A stretch of DNA of 64,000 nucleotides from positions 434,575,958-434,639,957 of the forward strand of contig CM068372.1 in NCBI GenBank assembly GCA_034769895.1, given 5' to 3'. Made by a program: the position numbers and the translations under genes. Below the pieces are notes generated by a model. The model searched no databases. It saw only the letters and a program-made list of their open reading frames with translations, and was not told where the DNA came from. This document shows, piece after piece, positions 44,048 to 55,524 of this stretch. Numbering within the stretch: position 1 is the stretch's first letter; every line of letters begins with the position of its first letter. Source of the DNA: Magicicada septendecula. Lineage: Eukaryota; Arthropoda; Insecta; Hemiptera; Cicadidae.

Positions 44048-44704
44048 GGGTAAATTTTCCCTGGGTTTATTGTGAACCAAGGTGTTCACTGGTGTTTTTG
44101 AAGGGCAAGAGTCCCTTAGCGGAAGACGAGGTGTCTTCAAATTGTCCCTTGAGTTTTTGTGGTGTTCCTGGAAGAGCCAGGAGGTGTTTTTATGATTTAA
44201 TGTCCTTTGCATGGAACGAGAGAGAGAAAGTAAGATGGGGTTGTGTAAGCGATTTTGAGAGAGAGAGAGAGGGCAGTAGAGTTGTTTGAGGTTAGTGGAA
44301 GTTATGAAGGGTTAGTTAAGAAGTTAAAATTTGAAGGAGTAGATTATATGAAAAACTTACCTTATGTAGAAATGAGTACCGCAGTAGTAGATGAATTTGA
44401 TATCGAAGATAATACGCACTTACCTGATGATGAAACAGTTGTAACAGCAGATGAGAGTCATGATGAATTGATTACCTACTTAATTGTGTCAAAAGATAAC
44501 AAAGGAGACTTAACCAAAAATACTGATGTAGACAGGTTTTATGATAGAATAATATGGATTAATCCAGGGGGTTATTATTCTGGGGTAATGGAACAGTTTG
44601 AGAAATGGAATGGTAGTTATATTAATAGTAATAATAAAATGTATGTAATTAAAAATGAATTGTGTATACGTAAGACAAGATTATTGTTTGATGATGGAGG
44701 GTAA
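44048..44704 (+). pseudogene. 3' part of the LTR-retrotransposon-like remnant
   Basis: Ignoring hAT-A and one copy of its duplication, the reading frame entering at 41587 continues open here to 44289. A separate frame (about 44280-44704) encodes an acidic protein end including DRIIWINPGGYYSGVM and NKMYVIKNELCIRK, which looks like a genuine conserved domain but which I cannot name. (ga)n near 44217-44270 is low-complexity. Confidence 0.35.
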
Positions 44705-45965
44705 ATATTTATTGTTCATGAACATTTAATTATATGAGTAGTGGGTTTTGAAATGGACTGAATTATGAAATGATTTGTGGTAAACAATAACAGATAATAA
44801 TGTAGATTGTATATACTTTTGTGTTGATGTTAAATGTACTTATGTAGTAAGGTTAAGTATACTCAACTTTAATTCTTGGATTTCGTTGACAGTTGATCAG
44901 TGTGAATTTTATTAAAGTAATTAAAGCAAGTTCATAATTAAAGTAATTAAAATGTGTTTGATAAAATCTTGAATTAATTTGAAAGGAGTTAATAAGTGAA
45001 ATGTTGTATAAGATGAATCCTGGTAGTAAAGTTAAATTTTTTGGAGAATTTAATTGGATAATAAATGATAAATAATTAAAAGTGGATTATTAAAAGCCTC
45101 AATAGAAAATTAAAGTGTAATGTTTATAATTTTTATGCAAATTTAAAGGTGAGATGTTTATTTTAATGTAGCAGGGTTAGTGTTCAATTTGAGTGCTTAT
45201 TATGTTGTAGGCTATTATGTTGATTAGGGGAAACGTAAAATGTTTAAATGGAATTATGTGGTAATGTAGATGTAATTAAATGATTCTTGTGTTGTTTTGA
45301 AAAGTATTAAGTAGATAATTATCAAATTTTGAGAAAAGATATAAGTAGATAACTTGTGATGATGTAGTTGATGTAAATGTGTTTTAAGAGAATTTTAATA
45401 ATGAATTTAATTAATTTGAAATGTAATTTGGGAAATGAAAGATATTTGTAATGTTGTAATGGGAAGTGGTTATTTAAATTCTGATTGGAATCAGGGAAAT
45501 ATTTTGAATTTTGGAATAAGAATTAACGAGAGAAGGGCATTCAGAACGTTGGTATTGAATTTTAAACGTATCATGTTAGGTTAAGTATATATATATATAT
45601 ATACATGTGTGTTAGTAGTTAAGAAAACAAATCAGTGCTTCTTAACGGAACCAGCACAGCTAAGGAGGACCAGATCAGTTAGGGATATGGTATTATACAA
45701 GGCCACTATTTGATAATTTTGATTTGATGTCTGGTGATGCTGTGGCGGCGGTCCTGTGCTGGCCTGCGCGTCAGACCAGGGGCGTCAAGTGCTTGTCTGG
45801 CCTTGCGGTGTTGGGATCTCAAGAGGGAAGTCGAGTAAGGTCATTCAGGTGCGGCCACAGTCACTGGACCAGAGGGGTAAAACTGGACCCATGAAATTTT
45901 AATAAAATGTAAAGGGGGTTGTGGCGACATACCCAGACTGATCCCTTTAGGAAGTATGTGAGTGT
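44705..45965. other. AT-rich non-coding stretch
   Basis: Unusually poor in C on this strand, with many ttaaaagt/gtaatg runs and (TA)n at 45587-45603, then a GC-richer 45700-45900 just before the hairpin and LTR-like segment. No gene recognised. Confidence 0.5.
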
Positions 45966-46005
45966 CAATGAGAGTTTTTATGCTTTGGCATAAAACCTCT
46001 CATTG
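45966..46005. other. 18-bp hairpin just before a polypurine tract
   Basis: caatgagagtttttatgc - tttg - gcataaaacctctcattg: 17 of 18 positions pair around a 4-base loop. It is followed at once by gagggg (46006-46010, plus g) and the LTR-like TGTAACGGG. Confidence 0.8.
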
Positions 46006-46014
46006 AGGGGATAT

Positions 46015-46719
46015 TGTAACGGGACGAATCCACCCAGGGATATTTTAACAATTGTAAAGTTTTATTTGGGAATGGTTATGGAATAATAAACATAGTACAC
46101 AATGTGAACGTATTAATGTCAAGGTCGTCAATTGAGCGCCAGAGACAGCTAATTGTAACTACGTGACCTCTAAACTATGCATGTTAAACAAACCAACATG
46201 TGACGTCAGTAGCCAAACCCATAGTTACGTCACACTTTGGAATGCAGGCGTCAGCAGTCTGTCAACGCTTGGCGTAAAACATTCAGTCGGCAATTAACAT
46301 CTAATGACGACTGACGTGGGCAGTCCGCCCGCCGGCTATGTACAGTTATTTCGTCTCGCCGGAATAAATAAAATGTAAAGAAAACTGTGAACTCACAAAG
46401 TTTTAATATGATTTAGATCGGATTAACTGTTATTTTGTTTAAAAGAAAAAAAAAATTGAAAGAAAGTGAATGTAAGGAGTAATCGGGAGTGTGTGGAACA
46501 GTTTGGAGGATGGTCAGATAAGTAGCAGAGTGATGGCAAAACAAAATTTTCACAAACATATATAAATTTCAAATTATATAAACAATTAAATTGGTCATCT
46601 AAATCACAAATATTGTAACGATTAAAAAGACTCATGCGTACCTGTTAAAATGTGTTTACACTTGTTTTTTATGTGTATAAGTGTTAATGTGGTGTGTTCG
46701 CCTCACACCGGTCATTACA
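46015..46719 (+). repeat. Putative solo/3' LTR, 705 bp
   Basis: Starts TGTAACGGG after a short polypurine stretch and can be closed at ...CCGGTCATTACA (46719), giving TGTAA/TTACA inverted ends. AATAAA occurs near 46363. No second copy is in the window, so it cannot be confirmed. A 'tggcgccaaattg' PBS-like motif lies 85 bp further (46805), which does not fit a 3' LTR; the alternative is a 5' LTR of about 790 bp with its interior lost. Confidence 0.35.
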
Positions 46720-49696
46720 ATAATGGTTGTCACTACTGAAGTCTGTAGCGTGGTCCAAATTACCAGTACAACCTACCTGTTTATTCGTAGGGGTTGCGAA
46801 TCCCGGGTGGCGCCAAATTGTTTATATTAAAACAATTACATTTGTTAAATTACAAGTTAATAAGTGTTGTTAGCGTTGACGGCTGGAGCGTTCGAATGAT
46901 TCCCGCCGCTGTCCAGGTTGTCGTATTGTCCACTCGTGAAGAGCGCTAGTTGGTTACTTATTAAAAATTGCTAACACACATATATTCTACAACGTCCTAC
47001 GAAATAAAACGATGGTAATACTCTGTACTGTAATTTTAATACAAATTCAGTCATTAATTAATATGACAAAAGGATTATAAATGATTTAATAACAAATTGC
47101 TCCGGCTTAGAACATGAAACACACATCTCAAAGTTGGCGAAATTGGTTTTGAAACAAATTATTTTAATGCCGTCATGGCCTCTGTTTACATACAATATAT
47201 TAATCTGTTCAAAATCTGGTGTTCTTTGGGTTATAAAATAAAACATAAAAGTTGGTTACATTAAAAAAGTACACTACCATACCTTATACGTACTTAAAGA
47301 GTATAAAGTGTTTTTATAAATTGTTCGGTAGTGTCGTATTATTTGTTACAATGTTCGCACACTAATGCGAGGTTATATTTTAATTAACAAATGTTTTACG
47401 TAAGTTGATTATGCATTAAACCTTTGAAAGAAAATTAATTTTGTTTAATAGTGACAAATTTTGATTGACTTGAGAAATATTTAAAGTAATTTGGTTTCTG
47501 GGATAAAGGAATTTAGTTGATACTTATCAGTTCAGACAGTGGTGATATGTTGTCGTCTGGGGTGATGGAAATTCTGCAATTTTGGGCTGGTTTAGACTTC
47601 AGGCATCTTCTTCTATCTCGTCTTGGGACTTTCTGCTATTTAATTTCTTTTTATTTGGTTCCAGGACATCGTTTAATATTAGAAGCTCTACATCTACTCG
47701 TCATTGGTTCTGGTTGTCGATTTCTGAACGTCTTTTGAACTTTTTAATGTAAAATTTTAGTCATCACAATCTTGCGTACCGCTTACCCACGCGTCATTTT
47801 TCCAAGTCTAATAAATTTAACGGAAAATTAGTATTCAACAGCCCGTTTCTATGGTAACAGAAACCCTTTGATTGGTTAAGGCCTCTTTCAAAAGCATTGT
47901 TATGAGATTTGAATTTTTATTCAAATTTATTATATATTTTCTTAATGATTTTATTCCTCTATCGTTCCTTTGGGGTAATAAATAATATCACTATTGTCGT
48001 TATTTCCTTTCAAAGTTTAAAATGATACCTCATAAGGTCATATTCCATTATACATTAACTTTAGTCTAAATATTTGACATTTGATAAATTACATATCTCT
48101 TTTAAATTAACCTTTTATAATAACATTTCTCTTTTAAAATGATTTACATATAATTACTGGCCATTTACTGGTCTTAGATTAGTAAATTTCCTTGTGAACT
48201 TGTTACAATTGACATGTGTGTGTGTCTGACAGTTAGACGTTTTCATAGCCATAAGTAGCCATGATGGTATTTTATTTATTTCTTTTAAATTACATTTTAA
48301 TTCAGCCTGATGGGCTTCACTTTGTTATGATAATTGTTTGTGTTGCGTTTTGATTCTGTTTGTGTTTTTGATTACAAGTCAATATAGTTTTCATTACACA
48401 TTTTTAAAATACAACAATTTAGGCTTATGGACTGCAAGTTCCTTTCAGCCATATCCTATTCATAACATTGAAACAAACAATTCTTTATAAGTTATTAGTT
48501 ACTGTTGGTTTAACATTTATTTCATTCTTTTGCTATTACTTTGAGTGAGAAACATCATCACTTCTTTCAAACTCATTAAATTTCTTTCCCTTCTAACATG
48601 GGGTGTTTTATTAATTGTATACTTAATTTTAATGCAAAATCTTATTTCAATACTACTATCTTCCTCCATTCCATGTTAATACAAACTGTTTTTACCTGGG
48701 CTTTCTCCCTGAATAATACTACATCCTTTACTTATCTCTATTTTAAATACTATTTTTAATTATTCTTAATTATATGATTGTTCATAAGCTCACTTACATC
48801 ATTGATAGGTTTATCGATGATTTATTAAGTGTTTTCTTATCTATTAATACATTTTTATTACTGATAATATCCTTTTCCACGTATCACTTTCACTTTTAAT
48901 TAACTGGTGTTTATCACTGATACACTCACTATTTTGGGGTATTTACACTTTCACTATCGCACTTTATTTTGTTTCACTGTTTATATTAAGTGTTACTTAG
49001 TGGGTAATCCCTATACTTATTTCTCCTATTATTTCTCACTATTTCCTTATAACATAATACTTATCATTAATGACATTTGGTTATTTACATTTCATTAAAT
49101 CTAATTTTAATAATGGGGTTAGTGTACTTTTCTTCACTAAGTTACCTTTTAATTGTCTTTTGTTTAAAACAGGTATATAAATTATTTCATTTATAACAAT
49201 AATATTTGTTTTCATTAGTGGATAATTATTTGGGGTTTATTTACAGTATTCTATCTTTGAGTATACCATTTCTCCCTTTTATATGTGGTGTTTGTTACTT
49301 CTTGGTTTCACTTTGTCTCCTCTTCATTCTTCCTCTTCTTCTTCTTCATCTTCAACTTCAATTGTCTTCATTTTGATTCGGTTCTCCTCTTCTCATCTGG
49401 TTTATTTCTATTTAGTTGTAGGAATTTGTTCACTTCCTTTTATTCTTCTTTGGTTCTGGTTTCTTACCTTCTTTAGTTAGTTCCTATTTGTTTGGTCAAT
49501 CACCTTTTCTTTGTGTATGTTTCGTGGTTCCCTTCTTTTGTTTTCTGTTGTTGGGTCAATCACTTGGGTTGGGTAATATCGTCGTTCGTCGTGTCATAAT
49601 ATTTATATTTTATTTATTTTTAAACATTTTATTTTATATGAAGTATTTTTACATTTAGAATTATCTTTTTTATCCCTGGTACTGGGGTGGCTTATT
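46720..49696. other. Long AT-rich non-coding stretch
   Basis: No frame with recognisable motifs on either strand; open frames near 47517-47738 and 49283-49480 are low-complexity (Ser/Phe/Leu). From ~47800 the plus strand is strongly T-rich, like the E core, but I could not align it with E1/E2. Confidence 0.45.
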
Positions 49697-49704
49697 TGTG
49701 TTGT

Positions 49705-49750
<46 letters not shown>

Positions 49751-49770
49751 CAACGAATCACAGGATCATG
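49697..49770. repeat. (AT)n tract with conserved flanks, copy 1
   Basis: atttgtgttgtaacaat-(AT)n-attgcaacgaatcacagg. The flanks are partly inverted repeats of each other (ttgt.acaat / attgcaa) and match copy 2 at 51335-51395. Confidence 0.75.
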
Positions 49771-50918
49771 ATAGGCGGGGCAAGTTCATATATTACACAG
49801 ACAATGGACATTCATATTATTCGTAGATGGTTAAGTTTGGTTGTTATCAATTGTATTTAGTAAGGTTAAGGGTTTAGTTTAGAAAAACTGTGCATTATTA
49901 TTTATGGTGATTCATGTACTGTGTTAGTGGAAATGTGCGCGCGTGCGCGAGTGGTAAACGTTTCCCGGGCGGCGCGTGAAGTATTATCGTTGTTTTGACA
50001 TTAGCTGAACTGAGACATGTGTATCGCTACAATCCCTATACCTGTCGGACTGTTGTTTACGTTCATGTATATTATTAGTATGTAGGCAGCATGCATGAGA
50101 TACGAGTAGTCTGATTACCGCTATGCATGCTGTTACAAAGTAAATGCACTCTACTGCATGAAAAGTGCATGGTCATTTATTCTAACCATGTGACGTCCAT
50201 CCACCAATAGAATGCGGACTGGTGGTTGGAAATTTTCTTAGCCTGTCGTTACACAGGCAGTTCTTCTACGCCATCTACCGCGAACGGAACGTGCGCTCCT
50301 TGTACAAGATTTTACCGCTTGCAAGGTGTTGTAAAAACTATTCGTCGTTAGTGAAACGGGAAGACTCAGAACTGTGTGTGTAGTACATTTGCACACATCA
50401 GTGTTTTAACGCATTGTGCGAAAATTTACAAGCAGTTCTTCACTGCTGCTACCGCGAACGGTACATACAATCCTTGTACAAGACTCTACCGCTTGCAAGG
50501 ATCTGTTAAGACTTTTCGGGGATAGTAACGCGTGTGACGCATAACAATTGATTTTATATCTTTACACACGATATTAATATTGTAGTATTACGTGTGTAAG
50601 AAGTGAGTGTAACTGTATCACTGTGCGAGATTTTCCGCAGTGACAGTATCATTAATTGTTACGCAATAGTTCCATCAAGACGTTTCCGTGCTAGTGCAAG
50701 ATTTCCTCATAGGGTGGTCTGCTGATCGCGGTAGACCTTGGTATTCGCGAGAACACTTGAAGAAGCCGGAGAGGTATAAGCTCAATATACCGTTATTAGA
50801 TTAAACTCACTGTCACCTGAGATATTACTTGGTCTTAAACTCTATATAAGTTTTGCGAGTAATAAAATCCGTAGTACCGTTGTGTGTGCGAAGTGTCGGA
50901 TTCATCGTGGGAATTGCA
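49771..50918. other. Unclassified non-coding unit with an internal ~85-bp duplication
   Basis: 'ctaccgcgaacgg' followed by 'cttgtacaaga' and 'taccgcttgcaagg' occurs at about 50276-50327 and again at 50451-50502, 175 bp apart and diverged. ctatataag (near 50851) and aataaaatcc (near 50870) could be TATA and poly(A) signals of an LTR or pLTR, but no partner is found. It is bracketed by the two (AT)n junctions. Confidence 0.4.
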
Positions 50919-51025
50919 GGACATCAACCCAGCTGTTATAGGACATCAGCCCAGCTGTTATAGGACATCAGCCCAGCTGTTATAGGACCAGCCCAGCTGT
51001 TACAGGACGCCAGCCCAGCTGTAAA
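50919..51025 (+). repeat. 22-bp tandem repeat, ~5 copies
   Basis: ggacatcagcccagctgtta plus ta at 50919-50940, 50941-50962 and 50963-50984, then shortened or diverged copies at 50985-51004 and 51005-51025. No stable frame: the unit length is not a multiple of three. Confidence 0.95.
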
Positions 51026-51334
51026 CGTTTCTGGTGAAACGTCTGTCATTTGTAAGCCACACCTGACGAACCAACTATACCGCAAAGACCGGCCCTTCTC
51101 TTCAACAACATCATCGTGGGAGTCTTCTTATGTAACGTATCACGTCTTGCGTATGAACATTATTTAACATTTAAAAGAAAGACTCTATATCAAACATTAC
51201 ATTCTGTACATTTCAAATATACCATATAAACTATAACTTGTGTTTGTACTATAAATAATCTTAAACCCTCCAATATAGACTTGTAATTTGAAATACACAT
51301 ACTATCATATCCTATGCGCCAATAGTTTAGTAAT

Positions 51335-51395
51335 TTGTGTTGTCGCAATATATATATATATATATATATAAATTGCAATAAACACAGGACATGAA
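51335..51395. repeat. (AT)n tract with conserved flanks, copy 2
   Basis: atttgtgttgtcgcaa-(TA)n-aattgcaataaacacagg. See copy 1. PLE-3 coding sequence begins inside its right flank. Confidence 0.75.
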
Positions 51396-51746
51396 TTCCC
51401 AGACATAACCAATGTAACACTAATAAAACATATACCACACAAAGGCACCATAATGAACATATGGGAAAATTTACAAATATACAAACATAAAACAGAAAAC
51501 AAACTAATACCTGAACAAATACAAATCAATACAAAACATGACACAATATTCAAAACACTCAACATTGAAAATACACCAGAAACTAACACATACACCACAA
51601 TCACACACAATAAAACCAACTTGAAATACCAGAAGCCAACAGGAAGCCACAATAGTCAACCAACAACACATATGTACTTCACCAGACAAAAAAACCGGAA
51701 GGCTGAGGATGGGTACAAGATAGTACCCGAAACATGTTCCAAATAG
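51383..51746 (+). pseudogene. Penelope-like element fragment PLE-3 (C-terminus)
   Basis: A frame open from about 51383 to 51746 contains TNVTLIKHIP, KGTIMNIWENLQIYKHK and EDGYKIVPETCSK. The 'K(G)...E.l.IYKH' segment corresponds to the region after the GIY-YIG nuclease in PLE proteins (compare KGRKLNTAEQYEIYKH in PLE-1). Only the extreme C-terminus survives, and it is flanked on both sides by (TA)n. Confidence 0.6.
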
Positions 51747-51789
51747 AAAAATAACATCTTGAGGTAAATTTATATATAAATATTAAATG

Positions 51790-51825
<36 letters not shown>

Positions 51826-52335
51826 AAAGAAAAAATGAGCTCGTAAGGGAAAATATAAGATATATTGTATGTGAGAGTGTGTGTGTATCTGGCGTAATAA
51901 TATAATAAAACCAAGAAGCGCTGGTTTGCGTTAGACAAATTGAATTTTCAGTTTTAATTATTTCTGTTTCTATTTTGAATGCAATCAATGTTATTGTTTT
52001 ATTGCTAAAGATTGTATCAGAAGTGAAGAAAAGGGTAAGGCATATTTGGTGTGTAATGAAGGAACTGAAAGGAATGTACAAGTTTTTTTTTATTTTAATT
52101 GAAAAGATGAATTTAATTAATAATTTAATAAAGCAATATTGATTTAATTAATTCACAACGAATTAGTTAATTCGAACAACCATTTTCTCTCTCCAAATAC
52201 GTCTTCATGAACTCTGGGTGAGTATTTGATTTTCAAAAGTTGGCAATCAAGATGGCGTCCAGAATATGGACGTAAACAAACGAAAGTAAAGAGAAAGTAT
52301 ATAATCAAAAGTATAGTGAAAAATAATTAAACGTT
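51747..52335. other. AT-rich stretch with (TA)n
   Basis: (TA)n at about 51792-51823, then AT-rich sequence. No gene seen; 'caagatggcgtcc' near 52248 is the only GC-rich island. Confidence 0.5.
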
Positions 52336-54016
52336 ACAGTTTGCACATATGAGTAGGAAGCAGAAGTGTTAATATAATGTTATCCAACAAGATCAGGAAC
52401 AATTATGTATATTAAATAAAGTAGTTAGTGGACTTAACAACCTGCAGTAGAAACCCCAGTTTCTATAAAACAAATAGGGAGAGAATTGAAGATTTCTTGT
52501 TTGGAAATGTTATATCTGTTTTCTTTACAAGTAACTAATGGCAGGTTATGATTTGTAATCATGTTTTCTCATAACTCATCTTAGAGTTACAGGTGTTTTC
52601 TTTATCCTTTGAAATAATGAAACAAAAATAGTGACAACTGTAAAATAGTTGTCATTGTACTGTTTCATATTGTGTTTATAATCCTAACTGCATGTTTACA
52701 ATTACCCTGTCTTCGTCTACTCGTATATGGAAAATAAATGGAAACAAGTTAATTCAAATACTACATATATTACAAATCATAAATAAATAATAAAGAAACG
52801 TTGTTCTGTTACATAATGTAACAAGTAAATGATAGAATAAAAGTTTATCATTTTTCAAACGCTTCCAGGGAACTCGTAGACAATTTGACTGTGAATTTCC
52901 TTCATTTCTGTATTGGGCAAAATTGTCAATATTTGTTAAAAGCTAACAGTACTTTCATCATTTTCTTTTAATGTAAACTTTGTAGAAAATTCCGTTTTTG
53001 CTATGTGTACATAGTTCTGGAAAAATTAGATAGGCATACAATTTTGTTTATTGTAACCTGTATTATGTTTGGAAGTATCCCAAAGTAATTTTAACATTAG
53101 TCATGACAATCAATGAGGCCAGTCCAGTTTTTTTTAAGGCGAGGAGAATCCTTGAAATGTTTGGACCATCACTAGGTCATGATGGATCTAATCATCAAAC
53201 TTCACATATGTTTGTAATAGGTTTATAATTTAAGATGTGAAATACATGAAGCCGTTACTAGTACCTGTTCATTAGACAAGAAATTATAATTATAATTTCC
53301 ATTAATTTTGTTAATTTCTTTGCCATTCATTATTTAGTTATTTTTTTTACTATCAGGAAAAGTTCTGATGAAATTTCTGTACGTGTCATTTTTGGTCTCT
53401 CTCTCTCCCCCCTCTCATTTTTATTTATTGAAAAAACATAAAAAAACAGACACTCCTCTGTATGTGTCCACATTGGTGACATTGCATAAAATTAAAAAAA
53501 ATTAATCTAAGAAATTAAAAAAAAAAAAACTTGTAAACTCTGAAAACATTTGTTCTAATACAGAATTCAAATTAAATAAAGAAAAAAAGGAATTGTGTGC
53601 ATGCTAGTGTGTGTGTGTATTTTAATGGAGACATCTTCCCCCTTGCTCCTCAACCACTTTCAGAAAGTGAACAGACAGAACAATACCTGACCTGCAAATG
53701 GTCTTGAAACACACTTGTGATCTTGCAAAAGAGGATCAGTCCTCTGTGTGTTTTAATGATAATTAGTTAACCAATGGACATGTCATGGACAACAAAATCC
53801 AAGAATTTACAAATGAATAATGAAAACAAAGATTAAAAACTAATAAGAAATCATTCAACAGACATAAAGAAACAAATTAGTAAAATTTATTATGAATCAA
53901 AGGAATTCAGAAATTCAACTGATAGTTGTTTTGATTGTTCATCATCTTTTTTCACAGCACTAAACTTTATAGAATATTGAAACTTTCAACTTGTAAAACT
54001 TAATTGTCTTTTCTTC

Positions 54017-54062
54017 TCGTACGCGTTTCGGCGTGGTGTTCGCCTTCATCAGCTTTGAGACA
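54017..54062 (-). ncRNA. Hammerhead-ribozyme-like motif, PLE-1 left repeat
   Basis: The minus strand has CTGATGA (TCATCAG at 54046-54052), one extra A, helix II GGCG/CGCC with a 7-base loop, GAAAC (GTTTC at 54025-54029), then GCGTA. TCTC upstream can pair with GAGA just after the presumed cleavage base, leaving an AAA bulge in helix I. This agrees with type I hammerheads with minimal helix III described for Penelope-like elements. Confidence 0.55.
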
Positions 54063-54103
54063 GACTGCCATTAATTTCTTTTATTCAATGGCAACACAAG
54101 ACA

Positions 54104-55063
54104 TGTTGAAAACTTCCACACACAATACACCACAAACTAAAATTTACACTGGAAATTGAACAAAACAATAGTCTAAATTTTCTGGACCTAACAATTAATA
54201 AAACTAACAATACACACACGTATAAAATATACAGAAAACCAACCACAACCGACATGGTTATACACAACACATCAAACCACCCAACACAACATAAACATGC
54301 GGCCTTCAACCATATGCTCCATAGACTAACTAAAATACCATTAAGTAAATAGGACTATAATGACAAACTCAACACAATCAAATACATATCAATAAAAAAT
54401 GGATACAACCCTAATTTAATAAACAAACTACACAAACACATCATAAACAAAAACAACAAAACACAAAATACCAACAACACACTTCAAACTAAATACATCA
54501 CACTCACATACCATAACTCCAACACACACAAACTCGCCAACACATTCAGAAAACACAAGTACAAAATAGCATACAGAACAAACAATACCATCAAAAAACA
54601 CATCAATGATACAAACACGGACATAGACAAATACAACAAAACAGGTGTTTATAAATTAAATTGTAATGACTGCAATAGTTTCTACATAGGCCAGACGGGA
54701 AGATCTTTTTCATCTCGTTACTCTGAACACCTAAAAGCTTTATCCAACAACAATATACATTCCGCGTTTGCCACACACATACACACAAAAAACGACAGCT
54801 ACACCAACATAGATACTAATCTTGAAATATTACACTACTTACCCAAAGGTCGAAAACTTAACACAGCAGAACAATATGAAATATACAAACACCACACAAC
54901 ACAACCAAACAACATACTTAACAACCACTTACAGTATAAATCACACACACTTTTTGACACAATTATACATAAAACTAACAATAATTTGGATCCCCGCGCC
55001 AATCCCCTTCCTCCACACACCACTCCCACTATACCTTTCAAAATAAAAACCGTTACAAGTTAA
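54104..55063 (+). pseudogene. PLE-1 protein: RT C-terminus plus GIY-YIG endonuclease
   Basis: One reading frame runs 54104-55063 with a single stop (TAG, 54350-54352). The first part (LNFLDLTI, YRKPTTTDMVIHNTSNHP, KHAAFNHMLHRL) is the C-terminal thumb region of the Penelope RT; palm and fingers are absent. The second part, 236 uninterrupted codons without a Met, holds the nuclease: GVYKLNCNDCNSFYIGQTGR, RYSEH, then KGRKLNTAEQYEIYKHH. GVY/YIG, Arg, Glu and the preceding C..C pair are all intact. The product nicks target DNA for retrotransposition. It is 5' truncated, hence inactive, but little mutated, so the insertion is young. Confidence 0.9.
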
Positions 55064-55071
55064 TGGCAGTC

Positions 55072-55120
55072 TGTCTCAAAGCTGACGAAGGCGAACACCA
55101 CGCCGAAACGCGTACGAGAA
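55072..55120 (+). ncRNA. Hammerhead-ribozyme-like motif, PLE-1 right repeat
   Basis: CTGACGA (55082-55088; N7 is C here instead of T), GGCG/CGCC helix II, GAAAC (55105-55109), GCGTA, then CGAGA pairing with TCTC upstream. Inverted relative to the left-repeat copy. Position 7 is variable in hammerheads, so the change is tolerable. Confidence 0.55.
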
Positions 55121-55493
55121 GAAAAGACATGTAAGTTTCACAAGTTGAAAGTTTCAATATTCTATAAAGTTCAACTGAAAATCACACATTAGTACATAGT
55201 GTTACTAATTTCACAATTCCACAACATTTTTAACTATTGGATAGTGAACACTGGATTTCAATATAGTAAGCGTACACGCGTGAACCCTGTAATCATTTTT
55301 CAAACACTTCCAGGGAACTCGTAGACAATTTGTCTGTCAATTTCCTTGATTTCTGTATTGGGCAAAATTGTCAATATTTGTTAAAAGCTAACAGTACTTT
55401 CATCATTTTCATTTAATGTAAACTTTGTAGAAATTCAATTTTTGCTATGTGTACATAGTTCTGGAAAAATTAGATGGGCATAAAATTTTTTTG

Positions 55494-55524
<31 letters not shown>

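Larger units (their letters stand above)
53923..55169 (+). mobile_element. Penelope-like element PLE-1, 1.25 kb, 5'-truncated, with TSD
   Basis: Inserted in E3 sequence and flanked by TTCAACTGA (53914-53922 and 55170-55178). Terminal inverted repeats of ~108 bp (53964-54074 and 55060-55170) read actttatagaatattgaaac / its inverse. The left end carries an extra ~41 bp outside the inverted repeat, an asymmetry known for Penelope pLTRs. Each repeat contains a hammerhead-like core. E1/E2 show the empty site at about 30400. Confidence 0.9.

Noticed and set aside
46423..49480. Several 60-75-codon frames in AT-rich sequence
   Set aside because: Low-complexity composition, no conserved motif, no repeat in other copies; consistent with chance.
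54822..55046. 74-codon frame beginning MKYYTTYP
   Set aside because: It overlaps the Penelope nuclease frame in another phase; the GIY-YIG frame is the real one although it has no Met.
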